A stretch of 6,683 nt of DNA from Pseudomonadota bacterium (lineage in GTDB: Bacteria; Pseudomonadota; Gammaproteobacteria; Steroidobacterales; Steroidobacteraceae). Under the pieces are notes generated by a model. It did not search any database, was not told where the DNA came from, and was given only the letters and a program-made list of their open reading frames with translations. Of the stretch, positions 1-4,956 are shown in pieces. The translations under genes and the position numbers were made by a program. The DNA lies in the NCBI GenBank assembly GCA_021792815.1, contig JAJYTX010000158.1, forward strand, positions 1 through 6,683. Reading direction: 5' to 3'. Each line of letters starts with the position of its first letter. Positions within the stretch are counted from its first letter, which is position 1.

Positions 1-165
1 CTCGGGAGCCTGGTCCCGAGCCTCAAGCTGCGCGCCGGCCTGCCGGGCGATCGCCTCGATCAAGTCGGCGACTTCAGCGTACGGCCGCGCTGCCAGCGAG
101 GCGACAACCGCAACCCACTCGGAGCGGCTCAGGGTGACGGTCAGCGGCTGATCGTCGGCGCTCAT
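1..165 (-). CDS. Hypothetical protein, N-terminal part only (runs off the left edge)
   Basis: An open frame without stop runs from an ATG at 165 to the window edge, giving 55 residues beginning MSADDQPLTVTLSRSEW. The start overlaps the stop of the upstream HTH gene by 4 bases (ATGA, 162-165), and an AGAGG Shine-Dalgarno lies 7 nt upstream of the ATG. Visible features are a short beta-like stretch (LTVTLS), then 'SEWVAVVASLAARPYAEVADLIEAI', an amphipathic helical region of the kind seen in small accessory proteins of prophages and islands. I recognise no catalytic motif and assign no function. Its place at the end of a coupled operon supports it being a real gene. The C-terminus and true length cannot be seen. 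Confidence 0.72.
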   Translation of the reverse strand, partial: MSADDQPLTVTLSRSEWVAVVASLAARPYAEVADLIEAIARQAGAQLEARDQAPE

Positions 166-362
166 GCCGCTGCCTCTGCTGGTCGCACCAGCCGTTCCAG
201 TTCCCGGGCCGGCACGAGCCGGCGCCGCCCGAGCGTCACGGTGCGCAGCGTCCCGTCCTCGATCAGCCGATAGAGCCCGCGCCGGGAGATGCCGAGCATG
301 CGGGCGGACTCGGGGACGGCATAGGCAAGCCGGCTGGGCGTTGTGTCAGTTTGTGCGCTCAT
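162..362 (-). CDS. Excisionase-family / MerR-type helix-turn-helix protein
   Basis: A 66-residue protein that is nearly all DNA-binding domain. Residues 13-60 follow the HTH_17 (excisionase/AlpA-like winged helix) layout: 'AYAVPESARMLGISRRGLYR' is the helix-turn-helix, then 'EDGTLRTVTLGRRRLVPAREL' forms the wing and closing helix. Family members act as excisionases or small transcription regulators, so it probably binds element DNA in the cytoplasm. It follows the coiled-coil gene by 33 nt, the only non-overlapping junction in the operon, and its stop overlaps the next start (ATGA, 162-165). An alternative ATG at 374 would add MVCH. Neither start has a clear Shine-Dalgarno. I chose 362 because it gives an MSA start like several neighbours, but this is weak. 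Confidence 0.85.
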   Translation of the reverse strand: MSAQTDTTPSRLAYAVPESARMLGISRRGLYRLIEDGTLRTVTLGRRRLVPARELERLVRPAEAAA

Positions 363-395
363 GTGACAGACCATGCCAGCGGTTGGGAGGGTGCG

Positions 396-779
396 CTACT
401 TCGGCCCGTGCAGTGCCGCAGCTTTGCGCAATTGCGTGATGTGCCACTGCACGCAGCGCAGGGTCGGCTGCTGTTCGCGGCCTACGTCAGTCGCGAGCAA
501 GGGGCGCAGGATGCGCTTGGCAGCTCCACGCTTCGGCCCGTGGTCGGCCTCGAGCATCGCCGCGATCGCGGCGCGCAGCCGTTCGGCGCGGGCCTGCTCG
601 GCTTGGTTGTGTTCGGCAAGCGCGGCGGGCGCGTGTCCCAGGGCCTCGAGCTGCCGGCGCAGGTGGGCGAGCTCGGCCTCGAGCGACTCGATGCGGCCCA
701 GCAGCGCCGACGTGTCCGGCTGCGCATGCGCCAGCGCGAACCGCTGCGCTTCGATGAGTTGCAGGCGGCGGCCGCTCAT
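396..779 (-). CDS. Hypothetical protein: N-terminal coiled coil, C-terminal possible helix-turn-helix
   Basis: A 127-residue protein that I do not recognise as a named family. Residues about 24-47 (SALLGRIESLEAELAHLRRQ onward) show a clear heptad pattern of Leu/Ile and predict a short coiled coil, so it probably dimerises. Residues about 62-120 are basic and helical. They end in 'PTLRCVQWHITQLRKA', which resembles the recognition helix of winged-helix proteins. A dimeric DNA-binding protein is a reasonable inference, not shown. The ATG at 779 overlaps the stop of the upstream HTH gene (ATGA, 776-779), and an AGGAG Shine-Dalgarno lies 8 nt ahead. The frame is also open upstream to 911, but those codons run antiphase through the HTH gene and are excluded by the overlap logic. 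It ends with TAG at 396. Confidence 0.8.
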   Translation of the reverse strand: MSGRRLQLIEAQRFALAHAQPDTSALLGRIESLEAELAHLRRQLEALGHAPAALAEHNQAEQARAERLRAAIAAMLEADHGPKRGAAKRILRPLLATDVGREQQPTLRCVQWHITQLRKAAALHGPK

Positions 780-946
780 GACTTCGGCTCCTGCTCGCGC
801 AGAATCTCCCGGATCCGGTGCTCGGGCAGTCTGAGCGCCGCAGCGATGCGTTCCACGCTGTTTCCTGCGCCATACATCCGGCGGATCGCCCGCTCGAGCG
901 CGGCTTGCCACGGGCGCGGGCCAGCAGCGGCGGGGGAGGCGCTCAT
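776..946 (-). CDS. Small helix-turn-helix protein (56 aa)
   Basis: A 56-residue protein. After a flexible Ala/Pro-rich lead (MSASPAAAGPRPW), residues 14-51 read 'ALERAIRRMYGAGNSVERIA' followed by 'AALRLPEHRIREILRE'. This is a compact three-helix HTH like the Hin/resolvase-type or sigma-region-4-like domain, with SVERIAAAL as the first HTH helix and PEHRIREIL as recognition helix. A small DNA-binding regulator is likely; the target is unknown. The start is fixed by the ATGA overlap with the OB-fold-like gene (943-946), with AAGGGGG 5 nt upstream as ribosome site. The stop overlaps the coiled-coil gene (776-779). An open frame extends to 1150, but that part is antiphase to the upstream gene. 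Confidence 0.8.
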   Translation of the reverse strand: MSASPAAAGPRPWQAALERAIRRMYGAGNSVERIAAALRLPEHRIREILREQEPKS

Positions 947-1314
947 GCGGCCCCCTTCGGTGCAGGAAACGGCACCACCACGCCGTGAGTCGGGGCGCGG
1001 GGCGGGAACCAGCGCGAGAGTGACGATTCCACCTCTAGCGCCTCGACGCGCAGGTCCGCGAGCGGCAACTGCTCGGTGCCTCCGATCGGGATGCACAGGA
1101 CAGCCCGGAGCCGGCCGCTGGCGGTAACCTCGGCACCCGCTTCGCACCACAGCAAACGCTCCATCAGCTCCGGCGCGTCGGTCCAGAGGCGGATCACCTG
1201 CAAGGTACCATCGGGGTCTCGACTCCTGGCGAACGCGACCGCATAGGGGGCGGTGGGCCCGGGCCGCACGCGAGCGCAGGCGCAGATTTTGGCGGTGATC
1301 GTGGCGGTGATCAT
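943..1314 (-). CDS. Possible OB-fold, SSB-like protein (123 aa)
   Basis: A 123-residue protein with the beta-strand rhythm of an OB fold of the single-strand-binding-protein type. It has an N-terminal strand (MITATITAKI), a strand plus a turn with 'DPDGTLQVIRLW', then 'LLWCEAGAEVTASGRLRAVL' (compare the 'kGd.V.v.G.L' element of SSB), and a late strand 'LADLRVEALEVE'. It lacks the acidic C-terminal tail ending in Phe that bacterial SSBs use to recruit partners; here the end is 'VVPFPAPKGAA'. The SSB assignment rests on this pattern and on the nearby primase-like and helicase genes, so it is an inference. The start is fixed by the ATGA overlap with the 36-aa TM gene (1311-1314) and a GGAGG Shine-Dalgarno 8 nt upstream. 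The frame is open to 1374, but that extension overlaps the TM gene. Confidence 0.82.
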   Translation of the reverse strand: MITATITAKICACARVRPGPTAPYAVAFARSRDPDGTLQVIRLWTDAPELMERLLWCEAGAEVTASGRLRAVLCIPIGGTEQLPLADLRVEALEVESSLSRWFPPRAPTHGVVVPFPAPKGAA

Positions 1315-1421
1315 CGCCCGACCCTCCGCGCGTGGCGCTGGCTCGTAAGCAGCCGCAGGGAGCGCATGAGCCACCAGGCGGACACGACCACCAGAAGGAT
1401 CCCGATTACTCGCTCGATCAT
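1311..1421 (-). CDS. Tiny single-pass membrane protein (36 aa)
   Basis: A 36-codon ORF found by following the overlap pattern between two better-supported genes. It begins MIERVIGILLVVVSAWWLMR. Residues 5-19 form one hydrophobic helix with a Trp pair at its end, followed by a strongly basic tail (MRSLRLLTSQRHARRVGR). The positive-inside rule predicts a C-terminus in the cytoplasm. The ATG overlaps the upstream stop (ATGA, 1418-1421), a GAGG Shine-Dalgarno lies 5 nt ahead, and the stop overlaps the next ATG (ATGA, 1311-1314). It exactly fills the gap between its neighbours, the main reason to believe it is translated. Function is unknown; small single-TM proteins in phage-like operons include holin/spanin-like, toxin and regulatory peptides, and nothing here selects among these. 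Confidence 0.72.
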   Translation of the reverse strand: MIERVIGILLVVVSAWWLMRSLRLLTSQRHARRVGR

Positions 1422-1837
1422 GACAACCTCGCTTCGGCGGCTTCCCGCCAGTATTCGCAGAAAGGGGTCAGTCCCGGCCAGCGGTCAGCCGGCACGCGGA
1501 GCTCGCCGGCGACGATGGCGCCCGTTGAGTCGCGCAGCGCCAGGACTACCGAGACGGAGCCGCTCGCCGGGCCGCTTGGGGTCGCGCCTTGAACGTCGAA
1601 TGCGTACCGCAGCGTAGGGTCCGCCTCGAGCTGCTTGGCCACCGCATGGCGTCGACGAGCCAAGGCGACGAGAACCGGGTCGGCCGGTCGGTAGGTCCGG
1701 CACTCGAATAGCGGTTCGGCCCAGGCCTCGACCTGGTGCCGGGTGCACCAGCCGTCCGGGGTCTCGCCGGCTCTCGGCTGGAAGTGCGTGCAGGCCGAGC
1801 AGCGGGCCATGCCGGGGGGTGGGAGCTCGCCGGTCAC
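1418..1837 (-). CDS. Four-cysteine putative zinc-binding protein (139 aa)
   Basis: A 139-residue protein with an N-terminal cysteine cluster: C13 and C16 (CSAC), C31 (GWC) and C46 (FECRTYRP). The C-x2-C-x14-C-x14-C spacing suggests one bound metal, probably zinc. This 'CxxC.HF…GWC…C..Y.P' pattern occurs in small proteins of integrative elements, but I cannot name a function. The rest is a helical stretch (PVLVALARRRHAVAKQLEAD) and a possible beta domain 'SGSVSVVLALRDSTGAIVAG'. The GTG at 1837 is chosen because it overlaps the upstream stop (GTGA, 1834-1837) and has a strong GGGGAGG Shine-Dalgarno 7 nt away. An in-frame TTG at 1948 lies inside the inverted repeat of the upstream gene and is less likely, and ATG at residue 10 is a further alternative. 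The stop overlaps the TM gene. Confidence 0.83.
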   Translation of the reverse strand: MTGELPPPGMARCSACTHFQPRAGETPDGWCTRHQVEAWAEPLFECRTYRPADPVLVALARRRHAVAKQLEADPTLRYAFDVQGATPSGPASGSVSVVLALRDSTGAIVAGELRVPADRWPGLTPFCEYWREAAEARLS

Positions 1838-2073
1838 AGTGGGGCCTCCCCGAGCTGCAGGGGGTGGGGGCTTTCCAATTCGGCGGAATTGGACCGCAGG
1901 GATGACGTTTGCCCGGAGGGGACTGGATTCGCCAATCGGCGGTTCCAATCAAGCGGCGGCCCATAAGGCTTTCGCCTCCGCCGCTTGATAGCGGCGTGAG
2001 GCTCAGCCGATTGCCTTATCCGGCGAATCGCGCGAACCGCCGATTTCGCCGATTTCGCCGAATAGGCTGTCAT
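1834..2073 (-). CDS. Basic 79-aa hypothetical protein encoded by repeat-rich DNA
   Basis: A 79-residue ORF without recognisable domain. The N-terminal half is strongly basic and periodic: 'MTAYSAKSAKSAVRAIRRIR' comes from 9-bp DNA repeats, followed by 'AAIKRRRRKP'. The C-terminal half is Ser/Pro/Leu-rich and looks unstructured. Two facts argue for translation: its ATG overlaps the helicase stop (ATGA, 2070-2073), and its stop overlaps the GTG of the next gene (GTGA, 1834-1837). No good Shine-Dalgarno is visible, so it would depend on coupling to the helicase gene. The underlying DNA contains a 12-bp inverted repeat, a second palindrome and three 9-bp repeats. The segment may therefore mainly be a cis-acting element, with the open frame kept so that ribosomes reach the next gene. 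Both may be true. Confidence 0.55.
   Translation of the reverse strand: MTAYSAKSAKSAVRAIRRIRQSAEPHAAIKRRRRKPYGPPLDWNRRLANPVPSGQTSSLRSNSAELESPHPLQLGEAPL
1874..1893. repeat. 20-bp palindrome, 8-bp arms with 4-nt spacer
   Basis: TCCAATTC (1874-1881), GGCG, GAATTGGA (1886-1893) is a perfect inverted repeat. It lies inside the 79-aa ORF, 37 bp upstream of the four-cysteine gene. It resembles an operator for a dimeric repressor or a short hairpin. It is part of the wider repeat-rich block (about 1874-2064) next to the helicase gene. Confidence 0.6.
1948..1989. repeat. 12-bp perfect inverted repeat with an inner hairpin
   Basis: ATCAAGCGGCGG (1948-1959) is the exact reverse complement of CCGCCGCTTGAT (1978-1989). 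Inside it, AGGC (1966-1969) pairs with GCCT (1974-1977) around TTTC, so the 42-bp segment can fold into a long two-part stem on either strand. There is no T tract, so a terminator is unlikely. A long GC-rich cruciform next to a helicase gene fits an origin-type or single-strand-initiation structure, or a regulatory mRNA fold. Confidence 0.75.
2038..2064. repeat. Three tandem 9-bp repeats (CGCCGATTT, CGCCGATTT, CGCCGAATA)
   Basis: Units at 2038-2046 and 2047-2055 are identical and 2056-2064 differs at two bases; degenerate copies appear to continue toward 2010. An inverted partner, AATCGGCGGTT at 1934-1944, matches AACCGCCGATT at 2035-2045 over 11 bp. On the minus strand the 9-bp period encodes the KSAKSA stretch of the 79-aa ORF. 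The repeats start 6 bp past the helicase stop codon and could be iteron-like binding sites for a replication protein. Confidence 0.65.
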
Positions 2074-3446
2074 GGCAACGTTACCGGCGGCTCGTAATCG
2101 GCTGGCGCGAGGTAGGTCTGGCGTTGGCCGCGGCGCTCGGCCTTCGGCAGTTCGAGCTGCTTGAGCAGTCCCTGGGCGAGCCCGTGGCGGATCGCCCGGC
2201 GCAGCGGGTCACGTTTGATGCGCTTGCCGGCGGCAGTCGGCCCTCCTTCGTTCGCCAGCTCGGTCGCGGTCAAGCGCACGCCGGCTCCGGTTCCGAGCTG
2301 CTGCCGCACGTAATCGACCACAGCGACCGCGTTGGCGGTCAGCTCCTCGAGGTCACGCTGTGCGGCGCTTTGCTCCATGGCGCTGGCGTGCTCTGCGGCG
2401 CTCGGTGAGCGGAGCGCCTCAAACCAGTACCCCCTCCGGCGCAACCAGACGGTGGGCGCCGCGTTCGGCTTCGCCCAGGACAGCTTGGTCCAGTGCAGCC
2501 GCAGAATGCTGCCGGCCTCCATGTCGCCCATGGTCACGAGCAGGGGAAGCGGCTCATCCGGCTTCAGGGTGTCCGGCTTCACGCTGACAAGCTGGCGCAC
2601 CAGACGCGCCTCGTCGGACTTTGCCGTGCCGCCGCGGCTGGCGTACTGGTCGACGGTGCCGGTACGCGCGACGGCCTGCGAGACGTGATCGAGCATCTGC
2701 ACGCAGGCGCGCATGGCCATCGCGGTCTCATGCATCATGGCCGCGAGGAAGGCATGGCCGTCGTTGCCGTAGCGGTCGCCGGGGCTAAAGAGTGCCTCTG
2801 GATCGAGCGTGATATAGACGGGCTGGATCGGCGCGAGCAGTTCGAGAAGAAGGGAGTACACCGGCGCCCGGTACATCTCTCCCGTATACCTGTCGACGTT
2901 GACGATCCGGCCGAAGCGCGACGGATTCCAACCGACGATCCTGATAAGCGCCTTGGCCTCTGTGGCCTGCGCCTCGGTGATCTGGCGGTTGTCGAGCGCA
3001 TCCGCGAGCGCGCGTTGCAGGACGTACCGGGCGCGATCTGCGCCGTCCTCGGCCGTCACGAGTACGCACGGGCCTTGCGTGCAGGGCTCGGTGTCGGGAT
3101 ACACGGGCAAGCCGCAGGCGACGCGCACCTTCTCGGTGAGCGCCAGCGCGGTCTTCCCGGTGCCACCGGGTCCGCAGAGACTCGCGCCCGCCTCGGGCAG
3201 CCGTGGGTATTGCACAAATCGCGGCGGCTCGGCCGCGTCGATCGCAGCAGGTCCGGCCTCGAGGTCGGCGATGATCGACGCGCGGATAGCGGCAAGGGGA
3301 TCATCGGATTCGGATGCGGCGCTGCCGTTCCCCTTGCGGCGGGGCTCCTCGGGAGGTGGTCCGTCGTTCAGATAGGCGGGCGGCTCTGGTGTCGGATCAG
3401 TGAACTGGATGTCCTGGAACTGGCCGTCGATATCGTCGGCGCTCAT
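2070..3446 (-). CDS. RepA-like AAA+ replicative helicase (AAA_25 family)
   Basis: A 458-residue P-loop ATPase of the RepA-like hexameric helicase group (AAA_25/RecA fold), expected to unwind DNA at the element's origin. After a disordered acidic, Pro-rich N-terminus (1-75), Walker A is GPGGTGKT (92-99). A likely Walker B strand is 'PVYITLDPEALF' with D215. 'NDGHAFLAAMMHE' (228-240) and 'DHVSQAVARTG' (253-263) follow the family pattern, and RGGTAKSDEARLVRQL (271-286) matches the conserved 'RG..A..D..R.V..L' element. Residues about 370-450 look like a C-terminal winged helix that could bind DNA. The ATG at 3446 overlaps the stop of the TOPRIM gene (ATGA, 3443-3446). The frame is open to 3731, but that part is antiphase to the TOPRIM gene. 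The usual HH of 'vlHHt' appears as DH. Confidence 0.93.
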   Translation of the reverse strand: MSADDIDGQFQDIQFTDPTPEPPAYLNDGPPPEEPRRKGNGSAASESDDPLAAIRASIIADLEAGPAAIDAAEPPRFVQYPRLPEAGASLCGPGGTGKTALALTEKVRVACGLPVYPDTEPCTQGPCVLVTAEDGADRARYVLQRALADALDNRQITEAQATEAKALIRIVGWNPSRFGRIVNVDRYTGEMYRAPVYSLLLELLAPIQPVYITLDPEALFSPGDRYGNDGHAFLAAMMHETAMAMRACVQMLDHVSQAVARTGTVDQYASRGGTAKSDEARLVRQLVSVKPDTLKPDEPLPLLVTMGDMEAGSILRLHWTKLSWAKPNAAPTVWLRRRGYWFEALRSPSAAEHASAMEQSAAQRDLEELTANAVAVVDYVRQQLGTGAGVRLTATELANEGGPTAAGKRIKRDPLRRAIRHGLAQGLLKQLELPKAERRGQRQTYLAPADYEPPVTLP

Positions 3447-4231
3447 GCTGCCACCCCGCTTAATACGTCGGCCGCATCTGTGCCGAACACTCGAGGCGCG
3501 CGGATTCTGACTTCTCGACCGGCCGCATGCCAGCGGCGCGCGCACGTTCGAGCGGCCTTGAGGCCGGCCGGGTCGTGATCGGCAAAAACCGTCAACGATT
3601 CGATGGCCACGAGTACCGGAAGCGCCGCCAAGTTGCCGGCGTCTACGGTTGACCAGATTGGCGTATGGAGATGCGCCGCAGCTAACGCGGACTCGAGTCC
3701 TTCGGCAATCGCTAGGCCATGCGTCACGCATTCATCAGGCCACAATCTAACAACGCCGCCTCGCTTGCGGTGGCCGCTCAACAATAACTTGTCGCAGTCG
3801 CCGCCGGCCTTGCCTCTGCCGTCAGCGGCCAGGCGCGTGAAGTGCAAGGTCATCGGTGCGTTTGTTTCAGCGTCCGTCACTCGCGCGCACAAACTTGGCG
3901 GGTACTTGTCACTCGCCGGAATGAACCGCAGGTCGCTGTCCGCAGGCGGCAGGATGCAGCCGCGGTGCTCGAGGTAGGTCTGCCCGATCGTCCCGCGCAG
4001 CGGCACAGTCCGATCCCATATCGCCTGAGCGCGCGCGCTCCACTCGAGCGGAGCGTCAGATTTCGGCGCCGAGCGAATCGGCTCGAGCGGCCGGCGCTCG
4101 TAATTCTCGGCTCGCGTGTAGCCGCAGCGGTGGCAAAACTCGACAACGCCGCGCTCGTCCTCGGTACGAGCGAGCGCCTTATCTCGAGGGCCGCGGTCGC
4201 AGACCGGGCACGGGGCGCGGGTTGTGCTCAC
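3443..4231 (-). CDS. Zinc-ribbon / TOPRIM primase-like protein
   Basis: A 262-residue protein resembling the primase portion of P4-alpha-like or plasmid replication proteins. A zinc ribbon lies at the N-terminus (C8, C11, C33, C36: CPVC … FCHRCGY). A middle region 'WDRTVPLRGTIGQTYLEHRG' and 'LHFTRLAADGRGKA' is typical of this TOPRIM family. The TOPRIM catalytic elements are E177 in 'AIAEGLESALAAA' and D218/D220 in 'LTVFADHDPAGLKAA', which would coordinate metal for primer synthesis. It lacks a fused helicase, which is supplied by the next gene. The GTG at 4231 is chosen because it overlaps the upstream stop (GTGA, 4228-4231) and has a near-perfect GGAGGTGA ribosome site just upstream. An open frame reaches 4393, but the extra 54 codons are antiphase to the zinc-ribbon gene. 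Whether it synthesises primers is inferred. Confidence 0.92.
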   Translation of the reverse strand: MSTTRAPCPVCDRGPRDKALARTEDERGVVEFCHRCGYTRAENYERRPLEPIRSAPKSDAPLEWSARAQAIWDRTVPLRGTIGQTYLEHRGCILPPADSDLRFIPASDKYPPSLCARVTDAETNAPMTLHFTRLAADGRGKAGGDCDKLLLSGHRKRGGVVRLWPDECVTHGLAIAEGLESALAAAHLHTPIWSTVDAGNLAALPVLVAIESLTVFADHDPAGLKAARTCARRWHAAGREVRIRAPRVFGTDAADVLSGVAA

Positions 4232-4566
4232 GGCGTCACCTCCATCGGCGCGAACAGCCGGATCTGGATGCCCGGCTTCCATCCGCGCACTCTCGGCAGA
4301 CAGTCCGGGCAGACCAACAGACCAACAGGTCGGCCGCGCATTCGGCAGGCAAACAGCCAGGACTCGACCGGCGCAGGTTTGGAGCAGTGCCAACAGTTAT
4401 GACCGGCGCCGAGCAGCCGCTGACGTTCCGCCTCGCCGATGGCCGGAGTGATCGCGCGCAGCGCCAGGGGTTTTTTGAGACGGTAGCCTCGGCGGCCGAT
4501 TGGATGGAGGTCCGAAAATTGGGGGGAGGGCTCGCGCCCCGTCATGGATTGCGGTAAATTGTGCAT
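4228..4566 (-). CDS. Zinc-ribbon hypothetical protein, first gene of the coupled operon
   Basis: A 112-residue protein. Its second half carries CxxC pairs: C58/C61 (CWHC) and C86/C89 (CPDC), with an extra C74 between. This is a zinc-ribbon arrangement of the kind found in small nucleic-acid-associated proteins of phages and islands. The first 55 residues are basic and lack a recognised domain. Function is unknown; DNA or RNA binding is an inference from the ribbon and the replication neighbours. The ATG at 4566 has an AAGAGA-like ribosome site 6-7 nt upstream; ATG at residue 8 is a weaker alternative. Its stop overlaps the GTG of the primase-like gene. The gap to the AlpA-like gene upstream is 81 bp and contains a hairpin, but no promoter I can support. 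Confidence 0.8.
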   Translation of the reverse strand: MHNLPQSMTGREPSPQFSDLHPIGRRGYRLKKPLALRAITPAIGEAERQRLLGAGHNCWHCSKPAPVESWLFACRMRGRPVGLLVCPDCLPRVRGWKPGIQIRLFAPMEVTP

Positions 4567-4578
4567 GTGGAGTCTCTT

Positions 4579-4609
4579 GGCCGGTGTCCTGCTCGAAACA
4601 GGCCCGGCC
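4579..4609 (-). repeat. Hairpin in the leader of the operon
   Basis: GGCCGG (4579-4584) pairs with CCGGCC (4604-4609), and inside it CCTG (4588-4591) pairs with CAGG (4599-4602), leaving a 7-nt loop and a small asymmetric bulge. It lies 13 nt upstream of the zinc-ribbon start codon at 4566. There is no T tract after it on either strand, so it is not an intrinsic terminator. It could affect mRNA stability or access to the weak ribosome site, or be a protein-binding site. Confidence 0.4.
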
Positions 4610-4647
4610 TTTCCATTTCTGGAAGCCGGGAGCGGCCATGGGTGAAA

Positions 4648-4869
4648 TCAGGCAGCGTTTTGCCCGCTCGCGGTCTCGCCGCGGAGGACGCGCTCGATCG
4701 TCGAGCGGCGCCAGCCGATCGGCCGGCCGCCGATGTATGCATCCCGCGGCGGGAGCCTGCCGTCTCGCGTCATACGCCAGACCGTAACCGGCGAGATATT
4801 TAGGTACACCTCGAGGTCGCGAGGCCAAAAAATCCCCGGTTCGGCCGGGCGTCGATTCTTCGTCGTCAT
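4648..4869 (-). CDS. AlpA-type regulator / probable excisionase (73 aa)
   Basis: A 73-residue winged-helix protein of the AlpA/excisionase group. The helix-turn-helix covers about residues 17-37 ('RDLEVYLNISPVTVWRMTRD'), followed by the wing 'GRLPPRDAYIGGRPIGWRRS' and a last helix (TIERVLRGE). 'IGGRPIGWR' matches the 'lGgRavgWr' hallmark of AlpA proteins. Family members switch on integrase genes or act as recombination directionality factors. Its position next to the integrase fits either role. The ATG at 4869 is preceded by GGAG (4876-4879) at 6 nt; an in-frame TTG at 4881 is rejected because it overlaps that ribosome site. The ribosome site directly follows the T tract of an intrinsic terminator, which leaves no room for an ordinary promoter between them. 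Confidence 0.9.
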   Translation of the reverse strand: MTTKNRRPAEPGIFWPRDLEVYLNISPVTVWRMTRDGRLPPRDAYIGGRPIGWRRSTIERVLRGETASGQNAA

Positions 4870-4879
4870 TGCGAACTCC

Positions 4880-4904
4880 AAAAAAAAGGCGCCCGAAGGC
4901 GCCT
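4880..4904 (-). terminator. Second of two tandem intrinsic terminators, abutting the alpA-like ribosome site
   Basis: On the minus strand AGGCGCC (4904-4898), loop TTCG, GGCGCCT (4893-4887) form a 7-bp GC-rich stem with a stable UUCG-type tetraloop, followed by eight T (the last base pair shares one). The T run is immediately followed by GGAG, the ribosome site of the AlpA-like gene. On the plus strand the hairpin is followed by G and eight A, so it works only leftward. Confidence 0.85.
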
Positions 4905-4905
4905 G

Positions 4906-4931
4906 AAAAAAAAGCCCGCACTGTGGCGGGC
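4906..4931 (-). terminator. First of two tandem intrinsic terminators after the integrase region
   Basis: On the minus strand GCCCGC (4931-4926), a 6-nt loop and GCGGGC (4919-4914) form a perfect 6-bp GC stem, followed by eight T (4913-4906). It is separated from the second terminator by one base. Together they should stop transcripts coming from the integrase or the small ORF before the AlpA-like gene. Confidence 0.85.
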
Positions 4932-4956
4932 CGTGTTTGAAGTCAGAAGTTATAAG

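Noticed and set aside
351..1127. 258-codon open frame on the plus strand
   Set aside because: It is antisense to four coupled minus-strand genes, Arg/Ala/Gly-rich and without motif or credible ribosome site.
1948..1989. Intrinsic terminator after the helicase gene
   Set aside because: The stem is strong, but neither strand has a T tract after it, and genes continue without a break downstream.
2493..3578. 361-codon open frame on the plus strand
   Set aside because: It lies antisense to the helicase and TOPRIM genes, which have clear motifs. Long antisense frames are common in GC-rich DNA, and its translation shows no domain.
3447..3731. N-terminal extension of the helicase upstream of 3446
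   Set aside because: The extension is out of phase within the TOPRIM gene, and the ATGA overlap marks 3446 as the start.
4397..4921. 174-codon minus-strand frame overlapping the AlpA-like and zinc-ribbon genes
   Set aside because: It runs out of phase through both genes and through the terminator hairpin; composition is low-complexity Arg/Pro.
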